Assembly (NCBI GenBank): GCA_029224185.1
Contig: CM055205.1
Span: forward strand, 16,838,942-16,902,941
Source: Karalla daura
Lineage: Eukaryota > Chordata > Actinopteri > Chaetodontiformes > Leiognathidae
Length of the DNA stretch: 64,000 nucleotides
Direction of reading: 5' to 3'
Shown here: positions 11,601 through 22,900 of the stretch, piece by piece
Layout: the number at the start of each line of letters is the position of its first letter
Position numbering within the stretch: position 1 is the first letter of the stretch
Translations under genes and position numbers: made by a program
The notes under the pieces: model-generated
Told to the model about the DNA's origin: nothing
Databases searched by the model: none
Seen by the model: the letters and a program-made list of their open reading frames with translations, nothing else

Positions 11601-14555
11601 AAGTTCACCACTTTGTGAATACCTGACTAAGTGAAGTTTATGAACACCATGGGAAACCATTGATGATAAACACACGTTTGTTGATAATGATTGCGTTCTT
11701 ACCGCATTTAACTCAGCATGCCAACTTCTGAATCATGGCTGTACTGTACATCTACACACACGCACACACACACACACGCTGCTGGACTGTACTGTGGATT
11801 GCGAAACGCCACTCTAGTTTAAACACTTGAGCTCAGTCGCCGACTGCCAAAGGCTCATTCTTGTGAGAGCTGGCAATGCCTCTGATTTTGATTGAGGGGC
11901 TACTAAAATTACAAACAGAGAGAGGTGATTAAAATTTCAAATCCACTCCCCTCCACTTCAGCCTGCTCTCGGCTGCGGCTGCCATGTGGCGTTGCATAGC
12001 AATGGAAGCCCATCTCCTCTCTCTCCGCCCGCGGAACGCAGAATAACAGGTACTGGCAGTATTTCCTCCTTCCCTCGCTCACCACCCCCCCCACTTGCCT
12101 CCACCTCTCATCTCTCCCCCGTATTCAATCTCGCCCGGTCCCTGTCAGATCTATCACATTGTCTTTCTCACTTCCTCTCCCGCGTGCTGCAGCTCTCATC
12201 TCTGCCGATCTCCCTCCCCTTCTTTCTCACCTATTTCTTATTATATGGTACTACCTCGGCGCTCTGCCTCCCCCGCTCCGGTCTATATCTGGCATCCCAG
12301 GGAGGGAGAGGAATTGGGGGAGAGATGAGAACGCTGGTTTTGGCATGCGGCGTGTATCCCCCCTGCAGGTGGGCGGGGTGACAGACAGCCGGAGCGAGCA
12401 GGTAAAGCAGGTAGGCGAAGCCGGCAGGCTTCTTAATGCCTGGCAGGCTGTGTGCAGAGATGCTGAATGCGCAGCCATGGGGAGGCATGGCAGGAAAGAA
12501 ACCGCATTAAGCATTAAACACAACTCAGCTCAATGCTAATTAACCCTGACTACAAGCCCGAGGCGACAAAGGAGAGGGAGAAAGAGAGAGAGGGAGGCAC
12601 GAATGGAGAAAGAGTGAGAGAACAAGAAGTGCAAGGAGGTAGAGGAGAGTGCTGAAGGCGTGTGAAGGAGGTGAGTTTAGGAGAGCGGAACTAAGGAGCA
12701 GGAGGAGGAGGACTGACAGATGAGGTACTAAGACGAGAAAAATCTGGTGGACTCTGACACGGGAGGCGCTCTCATTTTCCATGAACCCATTTGTGAGTCA
12801 ATGGTCATCTGTGTTTTACATTCTGCTCCGAATCGGCCCATAGCTGTATTCCCGGGGCTGGTACAATAGGTGAGCCGGTGCCTTCCCGCCCTCCAGCCGG
12901 AGGGTGGAGAGACAACAGCGGCTGAGGGGAAGAAAGCCGGAGCGCAGTCTCACTCAAAGAGCTGCGTTCAGGAGACTCTGGGCCAATTAGAGATTTGAGT
13001 GACAGCATATGGGTGAGAGGAGAGAGCTGCTTTATTTCTAACTGCGATACATCTGTGATAAGACACTAACACACACAAACACACACACACACACAAACAC
13101 ACACAAAACATGGAACCAAGGCAACACCAACAACAATGTACATGCTCAAAACCATTCAAGCATCACATGTGCCAAAAGCCGTCCTTGGCTCTAATTGATA
13201 ACGGAAAGCCCGGTGCAGCTCCCGGTATTCTCTCACGTTACCTTAGCAACAGAGCGAGGACAACCTCAAAAAATTAAAATGACGAGGAACAAGGAACGGC
13301 GCCTTTGGGGAAAGGCGCGCAAGCTGAACGCAAAACCAGAGCTGTGGGATAAACATCCACGGTGGAAAACTATTACTTACATAATGGAGCATGTAATCGC
13401 ACAGACACAGATCAGTATTTAAAGATCCAATACGGAGGGAGTCGACCGAATTAATCAAGAGGCAATCACATGGTCCCCTTTGTGTGCATGGTCTGGGAAT
13501 AGGAAAGAGAGCAGAGAATTAAAAGACAAACGCTCGTCTCGCCATTGTGCTGCGATTTGTCGTTTTGGTTCCGAGATGATGCTGATTGTAGGGTCAAAAC
13601 GGCTTCACACTCAATTAAAAATGTTGGCAGCAATTAGCACATACAACGACACTGTTTTGTCAGTTTTGCATCAAACTGACCATGGTGAGCCTTACACAAC
13701 ACCACGCCGCAGATTTTTTTTAGCCCAGTGTTTTTGTTTACTTCACAGAAATAACTCAAACCAAACCTCGACCCTGGATATTTCCCCAGACAAAGGCAGC
13801 GGGGCAGAGTTCATTTATTGAGCAAAATGCGCACAAGGGCAAAGCAAATATTCAATAGCTCCTCGATGGCACACAAGAGGTGCTGCCGCTGCTGCTTTGG
13901 GCTCGGATGTATTGAGGCTCTCAGGCAGCCGTCATTAGGAGTGACATCCCATCCATTTTCCAATAAGCACACATCCTACATACGTGATATAAAAGATGTC
14001 TAGTGTTCATCTTTTGCTTTAAGAGGCAGAGGTTGGTGAACACTCCTTGGGTGCACCAAAAGGAGGAAATCAAAACCATATGAGACAAAAAAAAATTAGA
14101 CATTACTTTTATTTAGCCATTCTTTTAAGTCATCGCAAACTCTGCCTTTAAAAATCTCAGATTTAAAAGGAGGAACATTTCCAGACCGATTAGAAATAGC
14201 ACAGCGGAAGTCATGCGGAAAGGTGACAGACACTATGCATCACTTTATGGAGCATTTTAACAGTAAAACGGTAATATTCAGCCAATCTATTTGCATGGAA
14301 GGAAGTTGAGTCACTGAGTCAAGTCAAGTTATGAGTCAATACCAGTCAATAAATATTGCAGAAATAACCCTCATTTACTCCTTTAATGATGCAGTTTGCT
14401 AAAAACAGCAATTAAACGGTTCTCACTGATGCTAATTAGGGTTTGGATCAAGTGTCCGCAAAAAAATTCCATCAATTTAACTTTATTTTCCCCCATTCAT
14501 TAGAAAGATGGAGGCGTCATTCAGGGAGCCTTCCTCTGAGATCTGCTGTATCACA

Positions 14556-14569
14556 CTGCCCTCTAGTGG
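14556..14569 (-). promoter_or_regulatory. CTCF-type motif, reverse orientation
   Basis: The minus strand reads CCACTAGAGGGCAG, agreeing at all 14 positions with the CTCF core CCASYAGRKGGCRS. It points left. Occupancy cannot be known from sequence. Confidence 0.6.
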
Positions 14570-15310
14570 CGCCGCCGAGCACTGCAGCCGCCGAAGACGA
14601 GCGTGACCGGACAGGAAGTCGCGAGGAGACAGAGGGCGGCGGTGTGAGGCACGCGCCCCCGTGTTGTCGGGCCCTCGCCTCGGCTGCACAGTTAATTAAC
14701 GACTCGGGCTTTTGCTCCATCCCTCTCTCTCTTCCTCTCTCTCTCTCTCTCTGTCTTCCTTTTCTCTCTCTGCCATGCTCCATTTCTCCCAGCCAGAGCT
14801 GGCAGGAGATGAAAATTCCCTGTATTAATTAATCTGTTACATACAGGAATTGGGATGAAACCGAGATGTGTCTGTCTCTCTCACTCTGAATGAGTGTGTG
14901 TGCAGACAGAGACTTGCACGCTACGCTGGGTAAATGAATAAGCCGTCGTGAGGAGGCTGCACTAACAGGCAGCACCAACTTTACTCGGGGACATCAAAGA
15001 AAGTACACAAGGCCTCGTCACGCCGGCCGACCTTGGGATTCGGCAGGGTCCATAAAGCATGGCGGGGTGTGTGTTAACACTAAACAAGATATATTCACCT
15101 TGGGTTTGATATTGATTACGGCTGAGATGAGCTGATTTGCTATGGATGTTACTGCCGTCCACAGAGTCTAAATGGCTGTTTTATGCCTCATGTTTAATCT
15201 ACGGCAAAGCCTCGGCTCCATTACAAATCCAGTCAGGCGCTGCATCCAGCTCCAGTCTAATATTTCAAAATGAACAGTGCTGATGTGAAGAACTGAAACG
15301 ACCTATGGCA

Positions 15311-15358
15311 TGTGTGTGTGTGTGTGTGTGTGTGCGTGTGTGTGTGTGTGTGTGTGTG
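15311..15358. repeat. (TG)n microsatellite
   Basis: Forty-eight bases of TG with one CG interruption, in samd12 intron 2. Confidence 0.95.
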
Positions 15359-15610
15359 CTGTACCGAGGTCTGTATACAAGCCTTAGCATCTTTGATTTT
15401 CTGTCAGAAACCGAACCCTGGCACATTTTTTTTTAAATCAGCGTTTTCCATTCCAGACAATAGTCCTGACAGGGTAGAGTTTCACACAGAAAGAAACTTT
15501 TTGAAAAAAGATAAATACTTAGTTATCAAAATTTGTACAGGTAGTTCACAAAATGTCTGTCAGAAGCTCTGGAGAATACATTCATTGAGATTCTCTTTAG
15601 ATCATGGTGT

Positions 15611-15633
15611 CAATAATAATAATAATAATAACA
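15611..15633. repeat. (AAT)n trinucleotide run
   Basis: About seven AAT units in an AT-rich part of samd12 intron 2. Confidence 0.85.
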
Positions 15634-17589
15634 AAAATCGCATTAGAACTTTTTGAAATGTAATAGAATTTTAATAATGAGTTAATTTGAGCACCTTGAG
15701 AATGATTTAATACAAGTTAATACAAAATTCTCTGATCTCAGACATTTCTTGAACAACCTTTTTGCATCATTTTATCACTATCAGTTAATTATGTAATAAT
15801 AATAACTTAATAAAAAGATTAATCGACTACGAAACTTATCATTTATTCATACCCCACACTCCACCATCCATACAAATCAAGCCAGTGGGAAAAAAATCTG
15901 CAGGCAAGAGTTGATCTATATGTGACAAGAACTGAGGATGCTGAAGGGCCTGAGATGTGAGCACACGTGAGCAGATCTGATACGAAGCCAAGGCTTCTTG
16001 TGCGAATATCTCCATGAGGCATATACACTGATGTAGAAAGAAAACACATGATGTATCAGGTCTAGTTTTTGCAAATCAACTGTGGTTACAATGTGGTTGA
16101 GCTGTCACACCAGTGACCATGGTTTTTCTCCAATTCCTGGATAGTGTGCATAGCAAATCATTTCATGTTGGCATGTAATAAGGGATTAAACCTACAGTAG
16201 TATGCTCCTGGGCATGTAAACAGGCATATGAATTTAATATTTTATGAGCAACTCGTGGTGGAAGCACCACATTCATATGTCTCGTATGGAATAAGGCTAA
16301 TATTGACTATGCTGCTGTCCATGTAAACGTAGCTGCAAACCTCCTGAGCAGCTCTTAATGAAGCTCACACCGAGTATTAATAAATACTATCTAGCCCATG
16401 GCTGTGCTGCGTGATAAAGTAGATTGCAATTTTACTTAATTACAGTCTTTATGCATTTATTGACCTGTTGAATCTCCCCCCAAGAGCAAAACTCATTGTG
16501 AACAGCAATTCAGACACAAAAGACTGAGACTAAAAGCTCAGTCTGTTGTATTATTTCAACTTACACAGAGAATAAACCTCCAGGTCACTGAGTCTGGTGT
16601 AGAGAATGAACAATACCTATGAAAACCATGTGGCACAAACAATGTGTCACCAACACGATCGCTTAAGTGTAAAACTTGCTTTGATTAAGTGATAAGTGTT
16701 AATGAAAAGGATAGCAAGAGATTTTCTTCTGATCTCATGGTGTAGATGAGACTGGATGAAAGATGAAAATAAATTCAGTGTGATGTTAGCGATATCTATG
16801 ATGAATTCTGCCTTTAACTGTTCATTTTCTTAACAAATTGCATGTAATATAAACATTTTTTTGCATAGGTCCCAGAACTTTTTACGTGAGTGATTGACTG
16901 AACCTAAAGTAACCACTGCTAGGATTGACAGAGGATTATCGCAAAGTTTTTTTGGGGAAAAGAAGGCGTGAGAGTGTAAGTGTGAGTCAGGTGGAATCGC
17001 TCCTGCGTCCTCCCACTGTCCCAACCATCCCCGTCTACTTGAACCAGTCCTGCTTCATTCCTGTCTAGAGGACGTGGAGAATCCATGCCGCGCGGCTGAT
17101 AACGGCTCCTTTGATCTGCCTCCCAAAGAGGCAACGCGGAGGAAAACACAGCCTCAAACAACAGCTTTGTCCCATCCGTGTTTATTCTCTGTTAAACTCT
17201 TTGTTTGTTCTGAAGAACTGGATGTGTGGAACAGCGAGGATTACTTCATGCACGTAGGCGGCTGATTTGTTTCGTCTTTGGCAGCCAATGTGACGCTGGA
17301 AACGTTGAATCACCCGTGGTGGGTGTGGACGAGGGGGAAAAGAACGCATTAATACAATTATAATACTTCGCGACGTCAAACTGCACCAGTTCCACAAAGA
17401 GCTGCATCAATATTCTTGTATTATGTGTATTACATATATTATTTACTCCTGGTGAAGCAGGTAAACTGTCTAAGGTAACCTCCGTCTCAAGTGTGTCGAT
17501 GGATGTGAACTCTGAGGGGTCATGAAGACTAGAAAAGCTATATCAGAACCATTTAGCACAGTGGCTTTATGTTGTATATAAACCTGAAA

Positions 17590-17603
17590 CCACTAGATGG
17601 CAG
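17590..17603 (+). promoter_or_regulatory. CTCF-type motif, forward orientation
   Basis: The plus strand reads CCACTAGATGGCAG, agreeing at all 14 positions with the CTCF core CCASYAGRKGGCRS, and it continues CAG. It sits 408 bases downstream of samd12 exon 2 in the direction of transcription. Confidence 0.6.
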
Positions 17604-18010
17604 CAGATCCCGCGTCCTCTCTTCTCATTGGATAAATCCTGCGAGCACTTACGTCATTTGTTCATATTGCAAAGCAGTACCGTTATAGCGTTTGATGTTA
17701 AAAGGACAATGCATTTTTTAAAACCTTGAAAGAACCTTAAAAGCTTTTTCATTTACTGTTAATTTGTTCAGACTGCGAGAACCTGTAGTTTTGCTGAATA
17801 TTGCAGGGATACAGCATTGTCTGAAAAAAATATGAACTATATGGTTGTGCATAAAGTTTGTCCAAAAATAGACTATTTTAGTAATAAATTGCCATATTGT
17901 GCTTTGGTTGTAGTATCATATGGGCTCCTTACTCCTTAGAGTACATATGACAACCTCAGATCTAGTGTGATGCTGGGTAGATTTCCTGGCTTGGAGTGCC
18001 TGTCGCTCAC

Positions 18011-18219
18011 CCGTGTCAGCTCCGACTCAGAGACGGATCTGTGCGGTGGCGAGCGCCGCTGGTACATGGGGGGGCTGATGTCTGGGTAAGTCGGGCTGTC
18101 GTCGTCCAGCAGCACGGCACCGGCGTCCACCGACTCCTCCTCTTCCTCCAGCTGTGACGTCATGTCCTCTGGACACATCTGGTGGTCGATGCCATTCTGG
18201 CTCAGGTTGCAGTGGACAG
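18011..18219 (-). CDS. samd12: samd12 coding exon 2 (N-terminal acidic/proline-rich linker)
   Basis: This 209-nt minus-strand exon encodes residues 5 (part) to 74. It begins after a pyrimidine-poor CAG acceptor (AG at 18,220-18,221) and ends at CGG followed by GTGAGC, leaving phase 0 for exon 3. The start, AVHCNLSQNGIDHQ, aligns with human SAMD12 ALHCGLNPRGIDHP. An acidic stretch follows (SQLEEEEESVDAG), then a Ser/Pro-rich segment (SPTYPDISPP, RRSPPHRSVSESELTR) with no evident human counterpart. No domain is recognisable and the segment is probably disordered. Exon 1 is about 16.2 kb upstream and exon 3 about 7.6 kb downstream. An alternative gene identity is unlikely because both junction phases agree with the SAM exon. 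Confidence 0.87.
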
Positions 18220-18528
18220 CTGTGCAGGGGAAACAAATGACAGGATGAAGAGTGAGAAGGACAGTGCGCGTTCATGAATCTAGGTTGTTTAAACTGTAAA
18301 TCACTTTAGTTGAAAGTTACTTAAACGTGAACCAGGGTGGGATAAGCTTAGATATTAACATTTTCGTAGTTTAACTCCCAAAGCGGCACCATATCATCTT
18401 TTTCATTCAATCACAAATCAATTTTACATGGATTCAAGGCAATTTCCAACTGCTTCATAATTTAATGTTTCCAGCTCGACTGATGACATTTGCATGTGAA
18501 CCACATCGAATGCAGTACTAGTATCATT

Positions 18529-18542
18529 CCTCTAGATGGCAG
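18529..18542 (+). promoter_or_regulatory. CTCF-type motif, forward orientation
   Basis: The plus strand reads CCTCTAGATGGCAG, 13 of 14 positions of the CTCF core. It lies in samd12 intron 1, 310 bases from exon 2. Confidence 0.5.
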
Positions 18543-19778
18543 TAGACACAGCTACATGAGTCTAATTCAGGATACCTGGCTGCAGATAATAAAGAAGAGT
18601 TCATTGTTATGAGATGTCAAACGACACCAGGGCAAGAATGAGGATGCACAACGTTTAAATTCTTCAGTCACGGGTGAAAAAATGTTTCCAGAACTCTGAA
18701 AACATCTCCTCAAGTGGCATCAGTTTTGCCGCATCACTCTTCTCTGCAACCTGCTGCTGCCTCTCTTTGGTAAAAATCGCATGGACGACAAAGAGGAAGC
18801 CAGCGGTGGCATCGTGAAGCCATCTCACTCCTGCCAGCTTAAATCTGCAGTCGTGTTGATCTACAGATATTATACAGAAATCAAATGTATTCAGTTTCAT
18901 ATTCACCTAATATTTATGCAAGTTTTACTCTGAAATTAGGACACAGCTGCATCAAATCCAGAGACACAAACAGAAATTAAATACGGTATGTTTGTGCAGA
19001 CTTTGTTAATGTTTGCCTTGTATAATTGGAAATGCAGACTTTGTAACCAAAGACTGATCACTGAACTCTACAGAGGCAAGTTTTGTCCTTGTCCAGGAAG
19101 CAGTAGAGGTGATGCTTGTGATTTGTTTCAGAGGAAGAATGCAGGAAATAAACTGAGCCTTGATTGCAGATCAACACTTCTGCAGCAACCATAGATCTTT
19201 CTTGGGAAAACAAAGTCACAGCTGAGTTCAGGCCTTTTTATAAATGAAGAGAGAGAGAGAGAGGCTTTGAAACTGATCGATCCATTCCTGACTCAACAGA
19301 GACTCTGATCGAACGCATGCCAATGGGTCGCTCTAATAAACTCATACTCTACGGCTTTGACATTCCCACCCAGCGGTGACTATATCTAGTTGTGTGTGTC
19401 ACACAAGGTGCCGAGCTCAGGTCTTATTCCAGTCTCATCATCCAGTGATGCAGGCTCAGGAGTGACAGTGAGCAGCGAGTTGTGAGGCGTCACTGAAACA
19501 GGCCATTTGTCATTGTGCAATCTGCCCACTCGTCTGTAGAGCAGAAAGAAAAAAAAAACAGGAGCTCTGTCTCCAGTGGAGGCTGCAGCTAGAGACCCTG
19601 TTCATCACACCTGAAGGCTGCGTCGGCCTCAGCTACAGCTACAGCTTAAAGGTCAGAGCGTTGAGTCTCTACGAATTCACCTGACTGTGCTAAAGAGAGT
19701 GAAAGATGAGCACATAGACACACGCACAGCTGGTTTTTATTAGCAGTATATAGCTGTATAACCGCAAATAATCGTTGG

Positions 19779-19792
19779 CCAGTAGAGGGCCT
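19779..19792 (+). promoter_or_regulatory. CTCF-type motif, forward orientation (weaker)
   Basis: The plus strand reads CCAGTAGAGGGCCT. The first 12 core positions match the CTCF consensus and the last two do not. Confidence 0.4.
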
Positions 19793-22700
19793 CATAAATT
19801 CTGCCCAACGATTCAGACGAGCAGAGCTCAGGAAAAGAGAAGAAAGAAAAGCTCTTCTGGATTCTCATTTAACCCAACAGAGCAGCTGAACTGTGCAATT
19901 CATTTGTCTATAATAGCAGTTTGAGGTATTTTACACTTGCCCCAACTAGTTGGCAAGGATTATATGCCTCACAACTGAACTTTGAACGAGTGGACAAGAC
20001 AAAAACTCTACTGTACGTACTAGAAACACTCCAGGTCCAAAAACTAACAAACCTCTGATGTCAAGCTCACCTTAAGCCAACAGAGTGGTTCATGCTAACA
20101 ATGCAGCTAGCAGCATGGAAGCTAGCAAAGGAGGCAACTGTGAGGGCAAGAGGCACGGCTTGTCAACCTGTCGCAAAGTGTGGATAGTAAAGTCACGTAG
20201 CTCGAGGCTACCAGAAAAACTACAGCAGACAAAGCACTATTTCATTAAAGCAGAGGTAGAGGCAGGGTGTGACCGACTGCATCGGATGCCTGTCTCATTG
20301 ACCCATGGTCATGACACATACTGGTGAGATTCCTCCAATTCTCAGACAGGGAAAGGGCACGATCCAGAGCAAAGGAGCAAGACAACGATTGGAACCAGGA
20401 TTACAATGTTTACAAATCTAGTGATACTGGATAAGCTGGCTCCCACCAGCGACGAGTTGCAAAAGTGGCTCTGATCCACACTTATTTGGACGGACAAATT
20501 GGTGAGGTTTAAAAGATGACAGCTACAAATCGGCCAAACCAAATTTTTAGTCTTTGCTGCTGGCCGTCCCGGCAGCTCCAGGAAATCAGCCAATTAGAGA
20601 TTTGTGTCGGGCCGCGGTTGCCGCACAATTACCACAACACAAGAGTCCAGAGCGATGGGAACGAGACAACAGCATCGACAGCTGTGCCGTCAGTCAGTCT
20701 CACAGCTACAGGAGTGTGAGAGTGACAGTGGGTGTTTTCGTCTTCGTCCTCCTTCACCTCCTCCTCCTCCTACTACCCTTTCCAGAAACAATGGCAGAGC
20801 AAACTGCATTATTCAGAGCCAGACTCGTCCTCCATCGCATCCTTAAATCCCTCTCTCCTCCCAAAACTAGTGAAAACGTCTCAGGCACCGATTTTTTAAA
20901 AAAAAAATGTTCTCTGCACTTCATTGATTATTCTGGGAAGAGTTTGTCATTTGTGCTGTCAGCGATCGGTGAACCCTGCACAGGTTTCTCAGCTCGCCAA
21001 CTCCAACTGGAGATACATGGGAGGAATTTAAGCTCCTGACAGGTGATTAATGTGCCATGTTTAAAAACATGGGCCTGCTAATGAGTAGCCACTACTGCAG
21101 CCTGTGTCAACAAACCAAAACACACTTCTGAACAATCTGATATGCTAATAGTTTGACCTTTAGAGTGTACTGCAAATCGACAGAAAACCCATACTGTCCG
21201 AAACTATTCTGACTTCTGGAATCTCACTGGTCAACATGATGTTTTTCTATTGTTTATCAAATCAGACTGGGACGCACCTTTCCAACTTGAACTTGATCAG
21301 GTCATTCACCTCCTGCCTCCTGCTCCATCACTCTGGGTCAATCTATTCTGTATTATTAAACTCATACCACTGCAGCAAACTCTGAACCATTTGAAGTGAA
21401 TCTTATTCAACAAAATGCAAAGGGAGGCAGCACGGAGAAGCAATCGCTCTGCTCCAAACCTTCAGCGCACATCTTGTATGCCTTCCCCTCCTCCTCCTCC
21501 TCCTCTTCTTCTTCCACATTCATCTGTCCACCGCCAACTTCAAATAAAGTATTTTTATGCCTGCATGGTACAAACCTTGATGCCTGCTTCACAACAAAGC
21601 GATCAAACCAACACTTGCCGACTGGATATAGATGATACCGGTGTGTACCGTTACGATGACAAGCATGTAAGATAGAGCACTTTCACATTTTCTGTGCGGA
21701 ATCGCATTGTTCCGCTCGAGATGGAATTAAAGCACACATACACACACATACACACACACACACTGTGTTTGTTCTGCAGAGTTAGGAGAGTATTAGAGGA
21801 GTTTAAAGCAGAATATCGCAGGCCGACAGCTACGCTGACGAACAGCTGGATCACACTGCACTACAGTGCACACTACAAAGTGGTATCACGTCACCGCTGG
21901 AGCTGCAGACCTGCTCTCTCATGACAGCTGATTAGAGACAGAGGCCTCGAGATGCTCCGCTTGAAACGCGGGGAGAAAAGCACTCGAACGAGCCACGTTT
22001 CAAACAAAGCCGACTTGACATGCGTAGCACGAAGCGCTGCTCCCTCTGACTGCCTCCTCACTCCCCCTCTCCTCCTCCTCCTCTTCCTCCTCCTCCTGAG
22101 TCAATCCATGACTGCTGCGCAACAACTCCAGAGGAGAAATAAATTATGCATCCTCTGCTAAAAGCATCTAAACAATGGTACGAGCAGACCTGAGGGGTCG
22201 GGAGAGACAGAGAGAGACGGAGAGAGAGAGACGGACGACAGGCAGGGCGAGGGACATGGAGGTGCGCATCACATGGCTGTGTTTCTCTCCATCCTTTAAC
22301 AGGGAGGAAGGGTGGGAGGACAGGGGGCTAGGAGATACAGAAAAGCTTTTTTTTTATAACGGCAACAGCTTCTATAAATAGCACCATTACATTCTTCCCC
22401 CTCTCCTCCCTGACATGCGCCGTGTGAGCATCGCGAGGGCAGGGAGGCAGATGAGGGAGGATGTCTGCCTCTTTCCTCCCTCTTTTTTTCTCTCAATGAG
22501 ATTCAGTGAAACAGTGGGAGATGAGGGATGGAGTGGGGGGGGGGGGGTGGTGGAGGGGGACGGGATGGAGAAAATGAATGAAGCGCACACATGGATGAGA
22601 AGAATGGCGCCTACCCTGCACAGCTACAGTCGTTCCTGCTATTCAGAGGATGGAGATTAGGAAAGGATCAGATTGGTCTTGTGAATTCTTGCCTTCTTTA

Positions 22701-22845
22701 TCACTGTACATGGCCTCAAATGAGGAGGCGTGGCCAACAGGTCGCAGCTGAAAAAGACCAGATGATAAGAAGGATGTGGGCGTGTAGGAAGCATTCATTC
22801 AAGGTTTTAAGGATTTTTTATCTGCCCTTTGTACAAAAACCAAAC

Positions 22846-22900
22846 AGCCGAGACATATGAATTCATATGCATATGATGCATATGAATTCTTGTGCCGGCT
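22846..22900. repeat. 55-bp imperfect palindrome
   Basis: Perfect 14-bp arms GAATTCATATGCAT (22,859-22,872) and ATGCATATGAATTC (22,876-22,889) flank a 3-base centre. Outer arms AGCCGAGACA and TGTGCCGGCT pair at 8 of 10 positions. It lies in samd12 intron 1. Confidence 0.85.

Larger units (their letters stand above)
10407..18010 (-). other. samd12: samd12 intron 2
   Basis: This 7.6-kb intron is bounded by the donor of exon 2 and the acceptor of exon 3. It contains the second copy of the MITE-like repeat (about 11,160-11,600), a purine-rich block at about 12,545-12,715, and a CT-rich block at 14,715-14,772. It also holds a TG microsatellite (15,311-15,358), an AAT run (15,611-15,633), and two perfect CTCF core motifs at 14,556 and 17,590. 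A possible decayed SINE lies near 10,675-10,725 (GGTTAGCGCT followed by a GGGTTTGA B-box-like string). No exon was seen. Confidence 0.85.

Noticed and set aside
20554..21039. 161-codon plus-strand ORF in samd12 intron 1
   Set aside because: No domain. The CT-rich part gives a Leu/Pro run, and no exon structure is visible.
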